Shown: one piece after another, positions 55,947 through 64,000 of the stretch
How the letters are laid out: each line of letters begins with the position of its first letter
Numbering within the stretch: position 1 is the stretch's first letter
The notes under the pieces: model-generated
Databases searched by the model: none
Seen by the model: only the letters and a program-made list of their open reading frames with translations
What the model was told of the DNA's origin: nothing
NCBI GenBank assembly: GCA_029856155.1
Contig: JAHQWL010000052.1
Coordinates: 1-64,000, forward strand
From: Promethearchaeia archaeon
GTDB taxonomy: Archaea > Asgardarchaeota > Lokiarchaeia > Sigyniarchaeales > SOKP01
Length of the DNA stretch: 64,000 nucleotides
Reading direction: 5' to 3'
Position numbers and translations under genes: made by a program

Positions 55947-56750
55947 ATGAATATTGGAATTTTATCAAAAAGGAAAACTATGATGGCAAAAAAGTTAAAA
56001 GATTGCTTACAAAATAAAGGATATACGGTTTCTATTTACACATTAGAGAATTTGATTATTAATGAAACTCTTCTAAATAATGATTTATTCATATTAAAAT
56101 CAAAAAGTCTTATTTTTTTATATGCAGGTTTTTTTTTGGAAGCAAATAACATTCCAGTAATACCAAAACCTCAATTATCATTTTTACAGAAAAATCGAAT
56201 ACAATCACATTTCTTAATGAAAAGGATAGGTTTAATAACTCCAGACATATTTTTAGGTACTGCTGATACATTTAAGAATCAATTAGATTTAAAGGATTTT
56301 CCGTTTATTTTAAAGCCAATCATGGGTTCAGGCAGTAAAGGAATCAGAATTATTAGATCATACAAAGATTTAACATCAGAAAATAATTCAATATTATACT
56401 TAGAAAGGTATATTGAAGGTATTCATTATAATGTATATTTTATTGATAATGAAATCTGTACTTTAATTAAACCTCCATTATCAGATGAACATGTTGATAT
56501 GAAAAAAATTGAAACTCCAGATGATATAAGAGATGTAATTAAAAAATGGAAGGATTATTTTAACGGAGATCTATTATTCGGACATTTAGATATTGTTCGA
56601 GAAGAAGCTAGCAATAAATTATATGTTGTAGATCCAGGAAGTTTTCCTGAGTTCACCAATTGGAAGTGTAAAATTTCACCCGTCGAAAGTATATGCAATC
56701 TAATAATAAATAAGTATGAGAAATTACACAAAAATCAAAATAATATTTAA
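55947..56750 (+). CDS. ATP-grasp protein D (RimK/ITPK-like)
   Basis: 267 residues. N-terminal domain with ILSKRKTMMAKKLKDCLQN, then RIQSHFLMKRIGLITPDIFL, the glycine-rich ATP loop FILKPIMGSGSKGIRIIRSY, LYLERYIEGIHYNVYFIDNE and VDPGSFPEFTNWKCKISPVE at the metal site. Its loop is of the canonical RimK kind while the closing SFPEF recalls ITPK. ATG start; middle gene of an apparent three-gene operon with 55114 and the HAD gene. Confidence 0.78.
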   Translation: MNIGILSKRKTMMAKKLKDCLQNKGYTVSIYTLENLIINETLLNNDLFILKSKSLIFLYAGFFLEANNIPVIPKPQLSFLQKNRIQSHFLMKRIGLITPDIFLGTADTFKNQLDLKDFPFILKPIMGSGSKGIRIIRSYKDLTSENNSILYLERYIEGIHYNVYFIDNEICTLIKPPLSDEHVDMKKIETPDDIRDVIKKWKDYFNGDLLFGHLDIVREEASNKLYVVDPGSFPEFTNWKCKISPVESICNLIINKYEKLHKNQNNI

Positions 56751-56776
56751 TTTTTTTACATTATTATACATTTAAA

Positions 56777-57745
56777 ATGAGTACGCAAGAACAATTAGAA
56801 AAATCCAAGATTTATGGAAAAAAACAAAAAGTACGATTATACAAGATAAAACACTTCATTTTTGATTTTGGGGGCGTTTTGATTGAAAAGACCTTTGTTT
56901 TAAAGAATTTACTTGATATGATCGAATCAGATTTAAAGATTTCAATTCCCCGTGACGAAAACTCATATAGTAGAAAAATTAAAAGACATCTAAGCTCTGG
57001 AATAATTTCTACTCAGGAATTTTTACAGAAAATTTTTGAAAAATACTATTATCCTTTTCAAAAAAGTGATGGAGCATCATCCCCCAACAAAGTGGATGTA
57101 GAATATTATACTGAGCTTTGGTTAGATTTATATTCCCAAGTAACAAATATATCATCAGAAATGGCAGAAATAATAGAACGCTTACATCAAGCAGATTACA
57201 CGGTAAGTTTAATGTCAAATACCCATGATGTCCATGCAAAATCGAACTATTTAAAAGGATTCTATGATATTTTCGATAATATTTTCCTATCAAATGAAAT
57301 CGGTTATATTAAACCCGATATGGACAAATATAAATATGTTTTATCAAAATTAGATACAAGTCCAAAAAAATGTGTCTTTATCGATGATAAAATTCAGAAT
57401 TTAGTTCCAGCTCGAGATCTAGGAATTATAGTAATTAGATTTGAGTCATTTGAGAAATTTAAAAAGCAATTGCGCGAATTAGGAGTAGGTAATATTAGTA
57501 AGAATCTTCGCCATAAAATAAAAAAGAAATATACGCAATATAAAAAGACTAAAAAGGAGTATAAAAAAGCTAAAATGGAATACAAAAAAGCAAAAAATGA
57601 GTATCTTAAAAAGAAAGGGAAATCCTTAAAACGGAAAATGGAATACCAACAAAAACATGCTAAATATCATAAGAAAAAAGCTGAATATAAGAAAGAGAAG
57701 GAGAAAAAAAAACAAGACCTAATAACTAAAATCCGAGTTACATAA
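56777..57745 (+). CDS. HAD-superfamily phosphatase with Tyr/Lys heptad tail
   Basis: 322 residues. HAD domain: motif I FIFDFGGVLIEKT (D-x-G-G-V as in YihX/HAD-IA), motif II SLMSNTHDV, motif III Lys with EIGYIKPDMDKYKYVL, motif IV CVFIDDKIQNLVPARDLG. The last 80 residues are a very basic helix with a Tyr every seven residues (YKKTKKEYKKAKMEYKKAKN), predicted to be an extended coil. It follows the ATP-grasp gene by 26 bases. A phosphatase of inositol or other phosphate esters is inferred from context; the tail could bind polyanions. ATG start. Confidence 0.85.
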   Translation: MSTQEQLEKSKIYGKKQKVRLYKIKHFIFDFGGVLIEKTFVLKNLLDMIESDLKISIPRDENSYSRKIKRHLSSGIISTQEFLQKIFEKYYYPFQKSDGASSPNKVDVEYYTELWLDLYSQVTNISSEMAEIIERLHQADYTVSLMSNTHDVHAKSNYLKGFYDIFDNIFLSNEIGYIKPDMDKYKYVLSKLDTSPKKCVFIDDKIQNLVPARDLGIIVIRFESFEKFKKQLRELGVGNISKNLRHKIKKKYTQYKKTKKEYKKAKMEYKKAKNEYLKKKGKSLKRKMEYQQKHAKYHKKKAEYKKEKEKKKQDLITKIRVT

Positions 57746-57765
57746 AAATTTCTAATAGAATAAAT

Positions 57766-58872
57766 CTATTCTATACTTTCTTCTTTATTTTCTTGTTCTT
57801 TATTAAATTCTTCAACCTTTTTCATAACAGACTCTGATGGTGTTGTTGGTATGGGTATTTTTTCATAGATTTCTATGAATTTTATATCATCAATTTCTTC
57901 CCCCATATGAGTCTGAAGATCCATTGCAAGACCAAACTTAACATACGTTAAATTCTGAAAAATAAACATTTTAGGAATAGTTATCTCAAGAGTCTTACTC
58001 TTAGGAATATAACTTACATGAAAATCTGAAATATTATCTTTTGGAATTCCTTTGTTTATCATAAAATATTCTATCTTTTCATTAAAATCTTCAATTTTAT
58101 CTATAATTTCTAAATTATAATCTATATTTTGTCCCGCTAAAGGGTGATTATAATCAATAATAACTCTTCCTTGTACAACATTGGTTACTGTGCCCCTCTG
58201 TGTTTGCCCTTGAGTTTGCTTAATAAATTCTTTACCAATTTCAGGATTTTTTCCTTCGTTTAATTTTCTGAATTTTGCTATGCCTATTCTTTCAATCTTT
58301 TGGGGATCCCGTTTTCCAAAAGCTTTGGTAGGGGGGATCCTAACAGATTTTTTCTCAAAAAAGTTCATATCTTTAATAACTTCAGTAAGACCTTCATTCA
58401 CGAATCCTGATTTTTTTACGATCACGAATTCTGGAGTATAATATCCCTGTTTAGCCTTATTCTCATCATATATACCTGCTTTTTTTGCATCCTCTTCAGT
58501 TGAGACTCTAAAGATTTGACCTTTTTGGGTTCGTGCGGTTATTTTTACAAGAACAAAATCTCCCTCTTGTACTTTTTTCCCATGTAATTTTGCTTTTTTT
58601 TCTTCTAATTTTTTAGTTTCTTCTAAGATTTTCTCCTCATCTTCATCTTTTCCGCTTTCAATAGGTTCTTTTCCTTCCTCTTTAGTTTCTTGTTGGATTA
58701 ATTCTTTTGCATTATCAATCATTTTTTCAGCTGTAGCCTTCCCAATCCCTTTCAATTCAGTTAAATCTTCTAATTTAGAGTTTGCTAATTTTTCAACAGT
58801 ATCTATTCCCGCTTCTTTTAATGTGTCAGCTTTTTTGCCAAGTCCTTTAATATCTTCTAATTTAAGAGACAT
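57766..58872 (-). CDS. FKBP-type peptidyl-prolyl isomerase with N-terminal HhH domain
   Basis: 368 residues. Residues 1-60 are a helix-hairpin-helix pair (DIKGLGKKADTLKEAGI; LTELKGIGKATAEKMID), then a charged linker. An FKBP/SlyD domain follows (QEGDFVLVKITARTQKGQIF, EVIKDMNFFEKKSVRIPPTK with the inserted flap, GRVIIDYNHPLAGQNIDYNL), then a C-terminal alpha/beta domain. Chaperone for nascent or nucleic-acid-bound proteins is likely; the HhH may place it on DNA or RNA. ATG start. Confidence 0.9.
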   Translation of the reverse strand: MSLKLEDIKGLGKKADTLKEAGIDTVEKLANSKLEDLTELKGIGKATAEKMIDNAKELIQQETKEEGKEPIESGKDEDEEKILEETKKLEEKKAKLHGKKVQEGDFVLVKITARTQKGQIFRVSTEEDAKKAGIYDENKAKQGYYTPEFVIVKKSGFVNEGLTEVIKDMNFFEKKSVRIPPTKAFGKRDPQKIERIGIAKFRKLNEGKNPEIGKEFIKQTQGQTQRGTVTNVVQGRVIIDYNHPLAGQNIDYNLEIIDKIEDFNEKIEYFMINKGIPKDNISDFHVSYIPKSKTLEITIPKMFIFQNLTYVKFGLAMDLQTHMGEEIDDIKFIEIYEKIPIPTTPSESVMKKVEEFNKEQENKEESIE

Positions 58873-58969
58873 TTCAACTCATTTATATTTATTTTTAAAA
58901 GTAGAGTCGTAAAAAGTTAAATCTTACAATATTTGATTATTTATAGATTTTTCTAAAATGTAGAATTCC

Positions 58970-60082
58970 TTATGATACGGGCTCAAATATTATTCCTAAC
59001 TTTTGAGCATACATTTTTACTTCACGCATTTCATCAGACGTAGGTCTTCTATTTATTTCTTCATAATTAAACGCCTTATATTGAGGTCTATATTGCCCCA
59101 TGATGTTCATTACAGCCTTGGGGAGTTCTTTAGCAACATAATCTAAAATTGGTTTAGTACAGCATTCAATATGGTTTGGCATGACTAAATGTCTAATACA
59201 GATTTCTCCACTGCCCTCATCATGGATTCTTTTATGATTTCTGGTGATTATATCGAAGTAATTATCAATACCAGAATATTTTTTACCACATTCATTATTG
59301 CCATATTTAAAGTCAGGTAGCCAGAAATCCATAAAATCTATTATTAATGAAAGAGATTTATCAGTTAAGAAGAAATTTGAATTCCATAGCTGACATATAT
59401 TAGATTTTTGAAATTTTAAGCTCCCCACAATAGTGTGAATGTTTGGAATGGGATCGCCTCCTACATAATTTATGTTTATTGCACCTTTATCAACAAGTTT
59501 TTCAGCAATAGCTGCTAATTGGATAGTATCAACTTTCTGAGAAATATCTTCAATGTTTTTTTTCCCTTTCCATGCTTGAGAAATGTCATAATTTTGACAA
59601 AAAACACATCCAAAATTACACCCTTGAAAAAAAATAGTACCACTTGGGATTAATACGGGTTCTTCACCCATATGAAGGAAAGCAGAAGATACATAAGAAT
59701 CCTTAGAAATCAAACAAAAGCCTTTTTCACCACCTATACGATTTGCTTCACATTGTCTCTCACAGAAAATACACTTGACTAAATATTTAATTGCTATCGT
59801 TTCGGCGAGTGTTATGTAGTTAATTTCTTGAACAACATGATTTTTCAAATTATTTGAATCTTTATTAAGGAGTTCATTAAACTCTAGAGATTTTTCTTTC
59901 AATAAGCCCTCAAGCTTTTCTACGGGATCGCTTAGATCAAAATCGCAATTTACACTCTTAGCAACCAAATATCTTGCTAACCGTTTCCCATCAATTATCC
60001 CTCTATATTTTGAAAAGCGTTTAAGTATTTCTTCATTTTGCCATACAGATACAGAATCCGGCCGAAGAACTCTAAAAACCAT
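58970..60082 (-). CDS. Radical SAM protein, PflA/AmmeMemoRadiSam type
   Basis: 370 residues. Fe-S/SAM motif CNFGCVFCQN (CX3CX2C), preceded by an accessory cysteine set, CIFCERQCEANRIGGEKGFC. Other signatures: FLHMGEEPVLIPSGTIFFQG, INYVGGDPIPNIHTIVGSL and a late RHLVMPNHIECC. This set is found in archaeal pyruvate-formate-lyase-activating-like enzymes of unknown substrate. The gene precedes the FKBP gene on the same strand. ATG start. Confidence 0.88.
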   Translation of the reverse strand: MVFRVLRPDSVSVWQNEEILKRFSKYRGIIDGKRLARYLVAKSVNCDFDLSDPVEKLEGLLKEKSLEFNELLNKDSNNLKNHVVQEINYITLAETIAIKYLVKCIFCERQCEANRIGGEKGFCLISKDSYVSSAFLHMGEEPVLIPSGTIFFQGCNFGCVFCQNYDISQAWKGKKNIEDISQKVDTIQLAAIAEKLVDKGAININYVGGDPIPNIHTIVGSLKFQKSNICQLWNSNFFLTDKSLSLIIDFMDFWLPDFKYGNNECGKKYSGIDNYFDIITRNHKRIHDEGSGEICIRHLVMPNHIECCTKPILDYVAKELPKAVMNIMGQYRPQYKAFNYEEINRRPTSDEMREVKMYAQKLGIIFEPVS

Positions 60083-60106
60083 AATAAAATGATTAAGGTT
60101 AATTAA

Positions 60107-60811
60107 CTAAATCTCAAAAGAGAGCCATTCGATAATATTCGACAGAAATTTAAGATTATCTCCCGCATCTAATCCAAAATCATCTTCTAAAAGCCAATCT
60201 GATGAACCAATGGTAACACACCTCCCATTATAGAATTCCGAGACAACACATATGGGTACAGGTCCAAGCGCACCAATATCATCATCAGCATAATATTTAA
60301 ATTCGGCTTTTTCAGATGTTATAATTAAATCTTCAACCTCCTCTTCTGTAAGGGTAAAAAAGGTGCAATTGGGTAAAACTAATTCAGTAATCCCTTCAGT
60401 AATAGGATGATTAAATAAATCTGTGATTAAAACATTCTTTTTTTTAATAAGATAATTTGAGGGTGCTTCTTGAATAACTCCATTCCAAAATCTTCGAACC
60501 CCCGTCATTTTATATAAGACTCTAATAGACCCTTGTTTCATTGGAATATCTTGATCCCCCCCCTCTCCACTAGTTAATAGGAGTCCTCCACCTTCCCCGA
60601 TATATTTTTTAATTGCTTTTAATTCGTCTTGTGTAAATTTATCTTTTTTCCCATCTTTCGTGTGTTGAATATTTCCTATGAATAGTATATCAAAATCTTC
60701 AAGCATATCAAATTCAATTGGTCCTTCAGTTTTATCAATATAACTAATTTCAAAATCATCTTCACCAAGAGCGAACTCTGGAAACTCTTCTAATTTTTCT
60801 TTATGAGACAA
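60107..60811 (-). CDS. GATase1-like / GIFT-domain protein
   Basis: 234 residues resembling the class-I glutamine-amidotransferase-like GIFT domain of GldG and IFT52: FDILFIGNIQHTKDGKKDKF, ELKAIKKYIGEGGGLLLTSG, RVLYKMTGVRRFWNGVIQ, ITDLFNHPITEGITELVLPN, CVVSEFYNGRCVTIGSSDWL and the closing DNLKFLSNIIEWLSF. No catalytic Cys in the nucleophile-elbow place, so it is probably a binding module. ATG or GTG start near 60811; it precedes the radical SAM gene by 24 bases. Confidence 0.7.
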   Translation of the reverse strand: MSHKEKLEEFPEFALGEDDFEISYIDKTEGPIEFDMLEDFDILFIGNIQHTKDGKKDKFTQDELKAIKKYIGEGGGLLLTSGEGGDQDIPMKQGSIRVLYKMTGVRRFWNGVIQEAPSNYLIKKKNVLITDLFNHPITEGITELVLPNCTFFTLTEEEVEDLIITSEKAEFKYYADDDIGALGPVPICVVSEFYNGRCVTIGSSDWLLEDDFGLDAGDNLKFLSNIIEWLSFEI

Positions 60812-61072
60812 GTCTACGATAATTTCATAAGGTATTTTAATACACCACTATTTTTTTGTTTTCTATTGACTAGTACCAGTTTTATTTAATAATTCCAAGT
60901 TCTATTAAGAGACAATCCTTCTAGCTTAAGAATATATAATATATTTTTATAAAGTTATGCTATCACTATTATTAAATATTTTCTTTTAAATTTTTTTAAA
61001 TCAAAATTATAATAAGTAAAACTTAAATAATAAGAGAAAAAATTAGATAGTTCCAACTTTTTAAATGTAGTT

Positions 61073-61765
61073 TCATATAGGTATAAATTCTCGCTCGGCA
61101 GGTTCAGAAGCTTTAATAACGGCAATGTCTATACCATTACCAGATGCCATATCTCGAATAATTGAAGCTGTAATCGCTTTTTTTATAATTTTCTTACCCT
61201 CTTCAACAGTTAAATTATCTTTATACCTGGCTTCTAACACACCATAAGAGAAATTTTGGCCACTACCTATTGCACAGTATTTTTCTGGTAAGATGGATCC
61301 ATACGCACCTATATCTAAAATAGTTGGTCCTTCCTCTTCTGTAACTCCACCTAATATTAGACCTACTTCATAGGGAAACATTTTATTTTGGTATAAAATA
61401 TTTGATAACATTTTTCCAGCAGATTTTATTAACATAGGTTTGCCATCATGTCCTAATTGATAAATTGTAGTTTCAGCTCTTAAAATATCTACTAAGTACT
61501 GGCAGTCTGCCACAGCCCCAGCAGTGCAAAGCCAAGTGTGCTCCTGTATCCTATAGAGTTTTTCAGCAGTTTTACTAGCAATAAAGTACCCCATCGTCGC
61601 TCTTTTATCTGTTCCCATTATAACAGCATCTTTAACTGTTATACCTACGGTGGTTGTGCCAGTCTTAAAGTTTTGAGCTTTCTTTATTTCAGAATTTAGT
61701 ACATTGACTCCTGCACTTCGTAAGAGTTCTGATTTGGTCGGTTTCAATATTTCTTCTTTTCTCAT
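61073..61765 (-). CDS. psmB: Proteasome beta subunit
   Basis: 230 residues. The pro-peptide ends KTG and cleavage would expose catalytic Thr37 (TTTVGITVKDAVIMGTDKRA, with the Asp and Lys of the active site following). GPTILDIGAYGSILPEKYCAIGSGQNFSYGV (Ser/Asp/Ser of the site) and DMASGNGIDIAVI are typical. The pro-peptide of 36 residues is long for an archaeal beta subunit, which usually has under 15. ATG start. No alpha subunit in the window. Confidence 0.95.
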   Translation of the reverse strand: MRKEEILKPTKSELLRSAGVNVLNSEIKKAQNFKTGTTTVGITVKDAVIMGTDKRATMGYFIASKTAEKLYRIQEHTWLCTAGAVADCQYLVDILRAETTIYQLGHDGKPMLIKSAGKMLSNILYQNKMFPYEVGLILGGVTEEEGPTILDIGAYGSILPEKYCAIGSGQNFSYGVLEARYKDNLTVEEGKKIIKKAITASIIRDMASGNGIDIAVIKASEPAEREFIPI

Positions 61766-61896
61766 AATTTCATTAAAGAACTCTCGTTTTTATAATTTTT
61801 TTTAATTTTTTATTAATTTTTAATCATTTTAGCATTAAGTTTTTTATTATCAAATCAATTAATTAGTATACAAAATCTATATTTTAAAGATTTAAG

Positions 61897-63075
61897 ATGT
61901 ATGATGTAATAATTTCTGGAGCAGGGCCAGCTGGTTCAAAATGTGCTGAAGTTTTAGCAAAAAGTGGATTTAAAGTCGCTTTAATTGAAAAAGATACCAC
62001 TTGGCGTAAGCCATGCGGAGGAGGAGTAAGTTCAAGAGTTTTTAAGTATTACCCTCAATTACGAAAATTAGATTTGATGCCTATTACCGGAATAACAATT
62101 TATTCTGGAGATTATCATAAGTTAGAGTATTCCTGGAAGGATATAACAGAGCCTTCATTGACTGTAGATAGATTAGAATTCGATAATTTCATAAGAAATA
62201 TAGCTATAGACGCTGGGGCTGAACTCTTTGATAAAAATCTCTCTATTGATTTTGTATATAAAAACCATCATAAAATTGGAGTAAAAACTAAAAGTCCGAA
62301 TGGAACTAAAGAATATTTAGGAAAAATTACAGTTATTGCTGATGGGATGAGTTCAAAATTAGCACCTTTGACTGGATTGAGAAACAAGTGGAAAATTGAT
62401 GAAATAGGTTTATGTAAGTGCGCAATAATGGAAGGAAAAAATTTACTTGATAAATCAGCAATTTCATTATTTTTTAGAAGATATAAAGGATATGGTTGGA
62501 TATTTCCGTTAGATGAAAGACGTTTTAATATTGGGTGTGGTACTTGGCTAGAAGCAAATATTAGTTATAATCTAAATCAACTTTATCAAGAATTTATTAA
62601 TGATCCCAATTTAAAAAAATTCTTTCCAGATAAAAAGTATAAAAAGATTTGGGCAGGAGCTTATCCAATACCCGCTTTAGGAGTCAAGGAAAAAAGTTTA
62701 TTCAATGATAATATCATGATCATCGGGGATGCTGCTGGTTTTGTATCTCCTATTAGTGGTGAAGGATTACATGCTTGTATAGTCTCTGGACAGGCTGCTG
62801 GGGATACAGCAATCAATGCATTAGAAAAGAATGATATTTCTAATCAAACTCTACGAGGTTATAAATCCAATCCAAATATTAAGAAAATAATTAGAAATTA
62901 TAAAATGAAAGTCTCTATAGTTGATTTCTTTTATGAAAACAATGGAGTAAATCTGAATAATATGTTTCGTCTGGCTGAAACAGACGATCAAATCAGAGAT
63001 GTTGTAGTTAACATGTTCCTATTTAATCAAGCCCCCACAAGAGATTTTTTATCCAAATTGAAATCAATGAAATAA
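61897..63075 (+). CDS. Geranylgeranyl reductase family FAD protein
   Basis: 392 residues. DVIISGAGPAGSKCAEVLAK is the FAD dinucleotide-binding motif (GxGxxG), RKPCGGGVSSRVF is the family-specific CGG motif, VDRLEFDNFIRNIA is the Arg motif, and NIMIIGDAAGFVSPISGEG is the second FAD motif. This family saturates the isoprenoid chains of archaeal ether lipids. ATG start. Confidence 0.93.
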   Translation: MYDVIISGAGPAGSKCAEVLAKSGFKVALIEKDTTWRKPCGGGVSSRVFKYYPQLRKLDLMPITGITIYSGDYHKLEYSWKDITEPSLTVDRLEFDNFIRNIAIDAGAELFDKNLSIDFVYKNHHKIGVKTKSPNGTKEYLGKITVIADGMSSKLAPLTGLRNKWKIDEIGLCKCAIMEGKNLLDKSAISLFFRRYKGYGWIFPLDERRFNIGCGTWLEANISYNLNQLYQEFINDPNLKKFFPDKKYKKIWAGAYPIPALGVKEKSLFNDNIMIIGDAAGFVSPISGEGLHACIVSGQAAGDTAINALEKNDISNQTLRGYKSNPNIKKIIRNYKMKVSIVDFFYENNGVNLNNMFRLAETDDQIRDVVVNMFLFNQAPTRDFLSKLKSMK

Positions 63076-63115
63076 AAACAATAATTTTAAAATTACTTTT
63101 AATAATATTTTTTAA

Positions 63116-64000
63116 ATGGTTGAATTAATAGGGTATATTTTCACCCTTGATGCGATAATTACATGGGCTTTAGCTTCACTCGTCTATAAAAAAGGTTTGG
63201 AAAAAACGCAGCCAAAGGCTAATTTATTTTTTAGATTATGTTGTACTACCCTTGGAACCTTTATATTCTCTTTGATATTTGGCAATTATATTATTCTAAG
63301 AAATCTAAATAATACAGAATTAATTTCTTATTTAATTGCATGTTTGATTTCAGGAATTAGTGTGACAATTGGAGATTTAATGTATTACATGTCATTAAAA
63401 AAAATAGATGCTTCACGTACTTATCCACTCGTGCAAATCTCACTAATATTTGTAATATTCTTTTCTTTTTCCCTTTTTGGTGAAGAAATCACATTTTCAA
63501 TTATACTGGGTGGTGCTTTAATACTCTCAAGTGTTTTTATTCTAAGTACAAAAGATAAGTCTGAAAAAACGGATTTAAAGAAGAGTATGAGAGAAAGAAT
63601 TTCGGAAGATTTAATTATAGGCGTTTTGTTAGCAATTGGTACCGCATTTTTCTGGGCGCTTGCTTATGTGTCATTTAACCAAGCTAGAATTTTAACGGGA
63701 GATGTTTTCATTTCTAATTTTTTGAGAGTAGGTTTTGGAATGATCATGATAGCGATATTAGGTCTATTTCAACGCGAATACTATGCTGGATTTAAAAAAG
63801 AAAACAGGAATAATTTGAAATATTTTATATACATCGGAATAGCTGGGATACTATCTTTAGGTTTCGCAGATGCAATATATATTAAAGCAGCAGAGATTAA
63901 TGGATTAATATTAACATCCACATTTACAGTAAATACACCTATGGTCCAACAAATTTTTTCAATTTTAATTTTGAAAGAAAAGTTTCGTAAAAGGTTTATA
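63116..64000 (+). CDS. DMT/EamA-type transporter, 3' truncated
   Basis: Not in the ORF track because it has no stop before the window end. ATG 63116 opens 295 codons (MVELIGYIFTLDAIITWALA). Two five-helix halves of the drug/metabolite transporter family are visible: DASRTYPLVQISLIF, with a preceding GDLMYYMSLKK, then a cytoplasmic loop and a second EamA repeat (VLLAIGTAFFWALAY-like, ADAIYIKAAEINGLI). Substrate unknown. Confidence 0.85.
   Translation, partial: MVELIGYIFTLDAIITWALASLVYKKGLEKTQPKANLFFRLCCTTLGTFIFSLIFGNYIILRNLNNTELISYLIACLISGISVTIGDLMYYMSLKKIDASRTYPLVQISLIFVIFFSFSLFGEEITFSIILGGALILSSVFILSTKDKSEKTDLKKSMRERISEDLIIGVLLAIGTAFFWALAYVSFNQARILTGDVFISNFLRVGFGMIMIAILGLFQREYYAGFKKENRNNLKYFIYIGIAGILSLGFADAIYIKAAEINGLILTSTFTVNTPMVQQIFSILILKEKFRKRFI

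Noticed and set aside
55114-56750. Calling ATP-grasp C and D as definite inositol kinases
   Set aside because: Their loops are partly RimK-like; only A and B carry the clear ITPK ending, so C and D are left as ATP-grasp proteins.
1-64000. Insertion sequences, prophage or integrative element
   Set aside because: No transposase, integrase or att-like duplication seen; the two tRNAs are not flanked by repeated 3' ends.

Overview
The window is AT-rich archaeal chromosome, most likely from a Lokiarchaeia-type Asgard archaeon (Promethearchaeota). Core archaeal genes are present: a KH/beta-CASP nuclease of the aCPSF1/FttA type, a proteasome beta subunit, EF-2-like and GatB proteins, geranylgeranyl reductase and an FKBP. 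Asgard-flavoured genes sit among them: Roadblock/LC7 and longin-like proteins, a UFL1-like winged-helix array protein, ITPK-like inositol phosphate kinases, and secreted proteins ending in a PGY/PGF-hydrophobic-basic tail. Genes are short, mostly single or in pairs, on both strands. TTG and GTG starts are common, and GGTGA/GGAG ribosome binding sites are seen. I find no CRISPR array, insertion sequence or phage block.

Layout. 0-8 kb: 3' part of gatB, an MBL hydrolase, a Roadblock protein, a GNAT acetyltransferase, several orphan genes, an SDR dehydrogenase, and a tandemly duplicated membrane-protein gene copied together with its upstream region. 8-17 kb: a cysteine-rich small protein missing from the ORF track and overlapping a DUF123 GIY-YIG gene by ATGA, a polysaccharide flippase, a MenB/BadI-type crotonase, a DUF72 protein, two sibling coiled-coil genes (the first apparently starting at ATT), and an orphan beta-class DNA methyltransferase. 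17-28 kb: a sugar isomerase-like protein, a secreted beta-lactamase-fold hydrolase, three GT87-like membrane glycosyltransferases interleaved with a secreted protein, and a DsbD/NicO-like membrane protein. 28-40 kb: the UFL1-like protein with an AN1-like zinc finger, a ribbon-helix-helix regulator, a parvulin, tRNA-Gln, a candidate structured RNA, dGTPase, a NapH-like polyferredoxin, aCPSF1/FttA, PurN, and an EF-2 paralogue in which the diphthamide loop is not recognisable. 40-47 kb: a longin-like protein, a gene-poor stretch with a likely decayed gene, a tRNA-Gly with an enlarged D-loop, a PAS-PAS histidine kinase and two DUF998-like proteins. 47-58 kb: nicotinamidase, LMW phosphatase, UppP, and a cluster with myo-inositol-1-phosphate synthase surrounded by four ATP-grasp proteins, a membrane-anchored clan GH-D-like hydrolase and a HAD phosphatase. 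58-64 kb: FKBP, a radical SAM protein, a GATase/GIFT-like protein, proteasome beta, geranylgeranyl reductase and a truncated DMT transporter.

The most interesting system is the inositol cluster. Ino1 makes inositol-3-phosphate from glucose-6-phosphate, and at least two of the flanking ATP-grasp proteins carry the C-terminal signature of ITPK kinases. This suggests a lipid-independent route to soluble inositol polyphosphates in an archaeon. Second are the UFL1-like protein and the EF-2 paralogue, both of which bear on the origin of eukaryotic features. All family calls are from reading motifs by eye; no database search was run.
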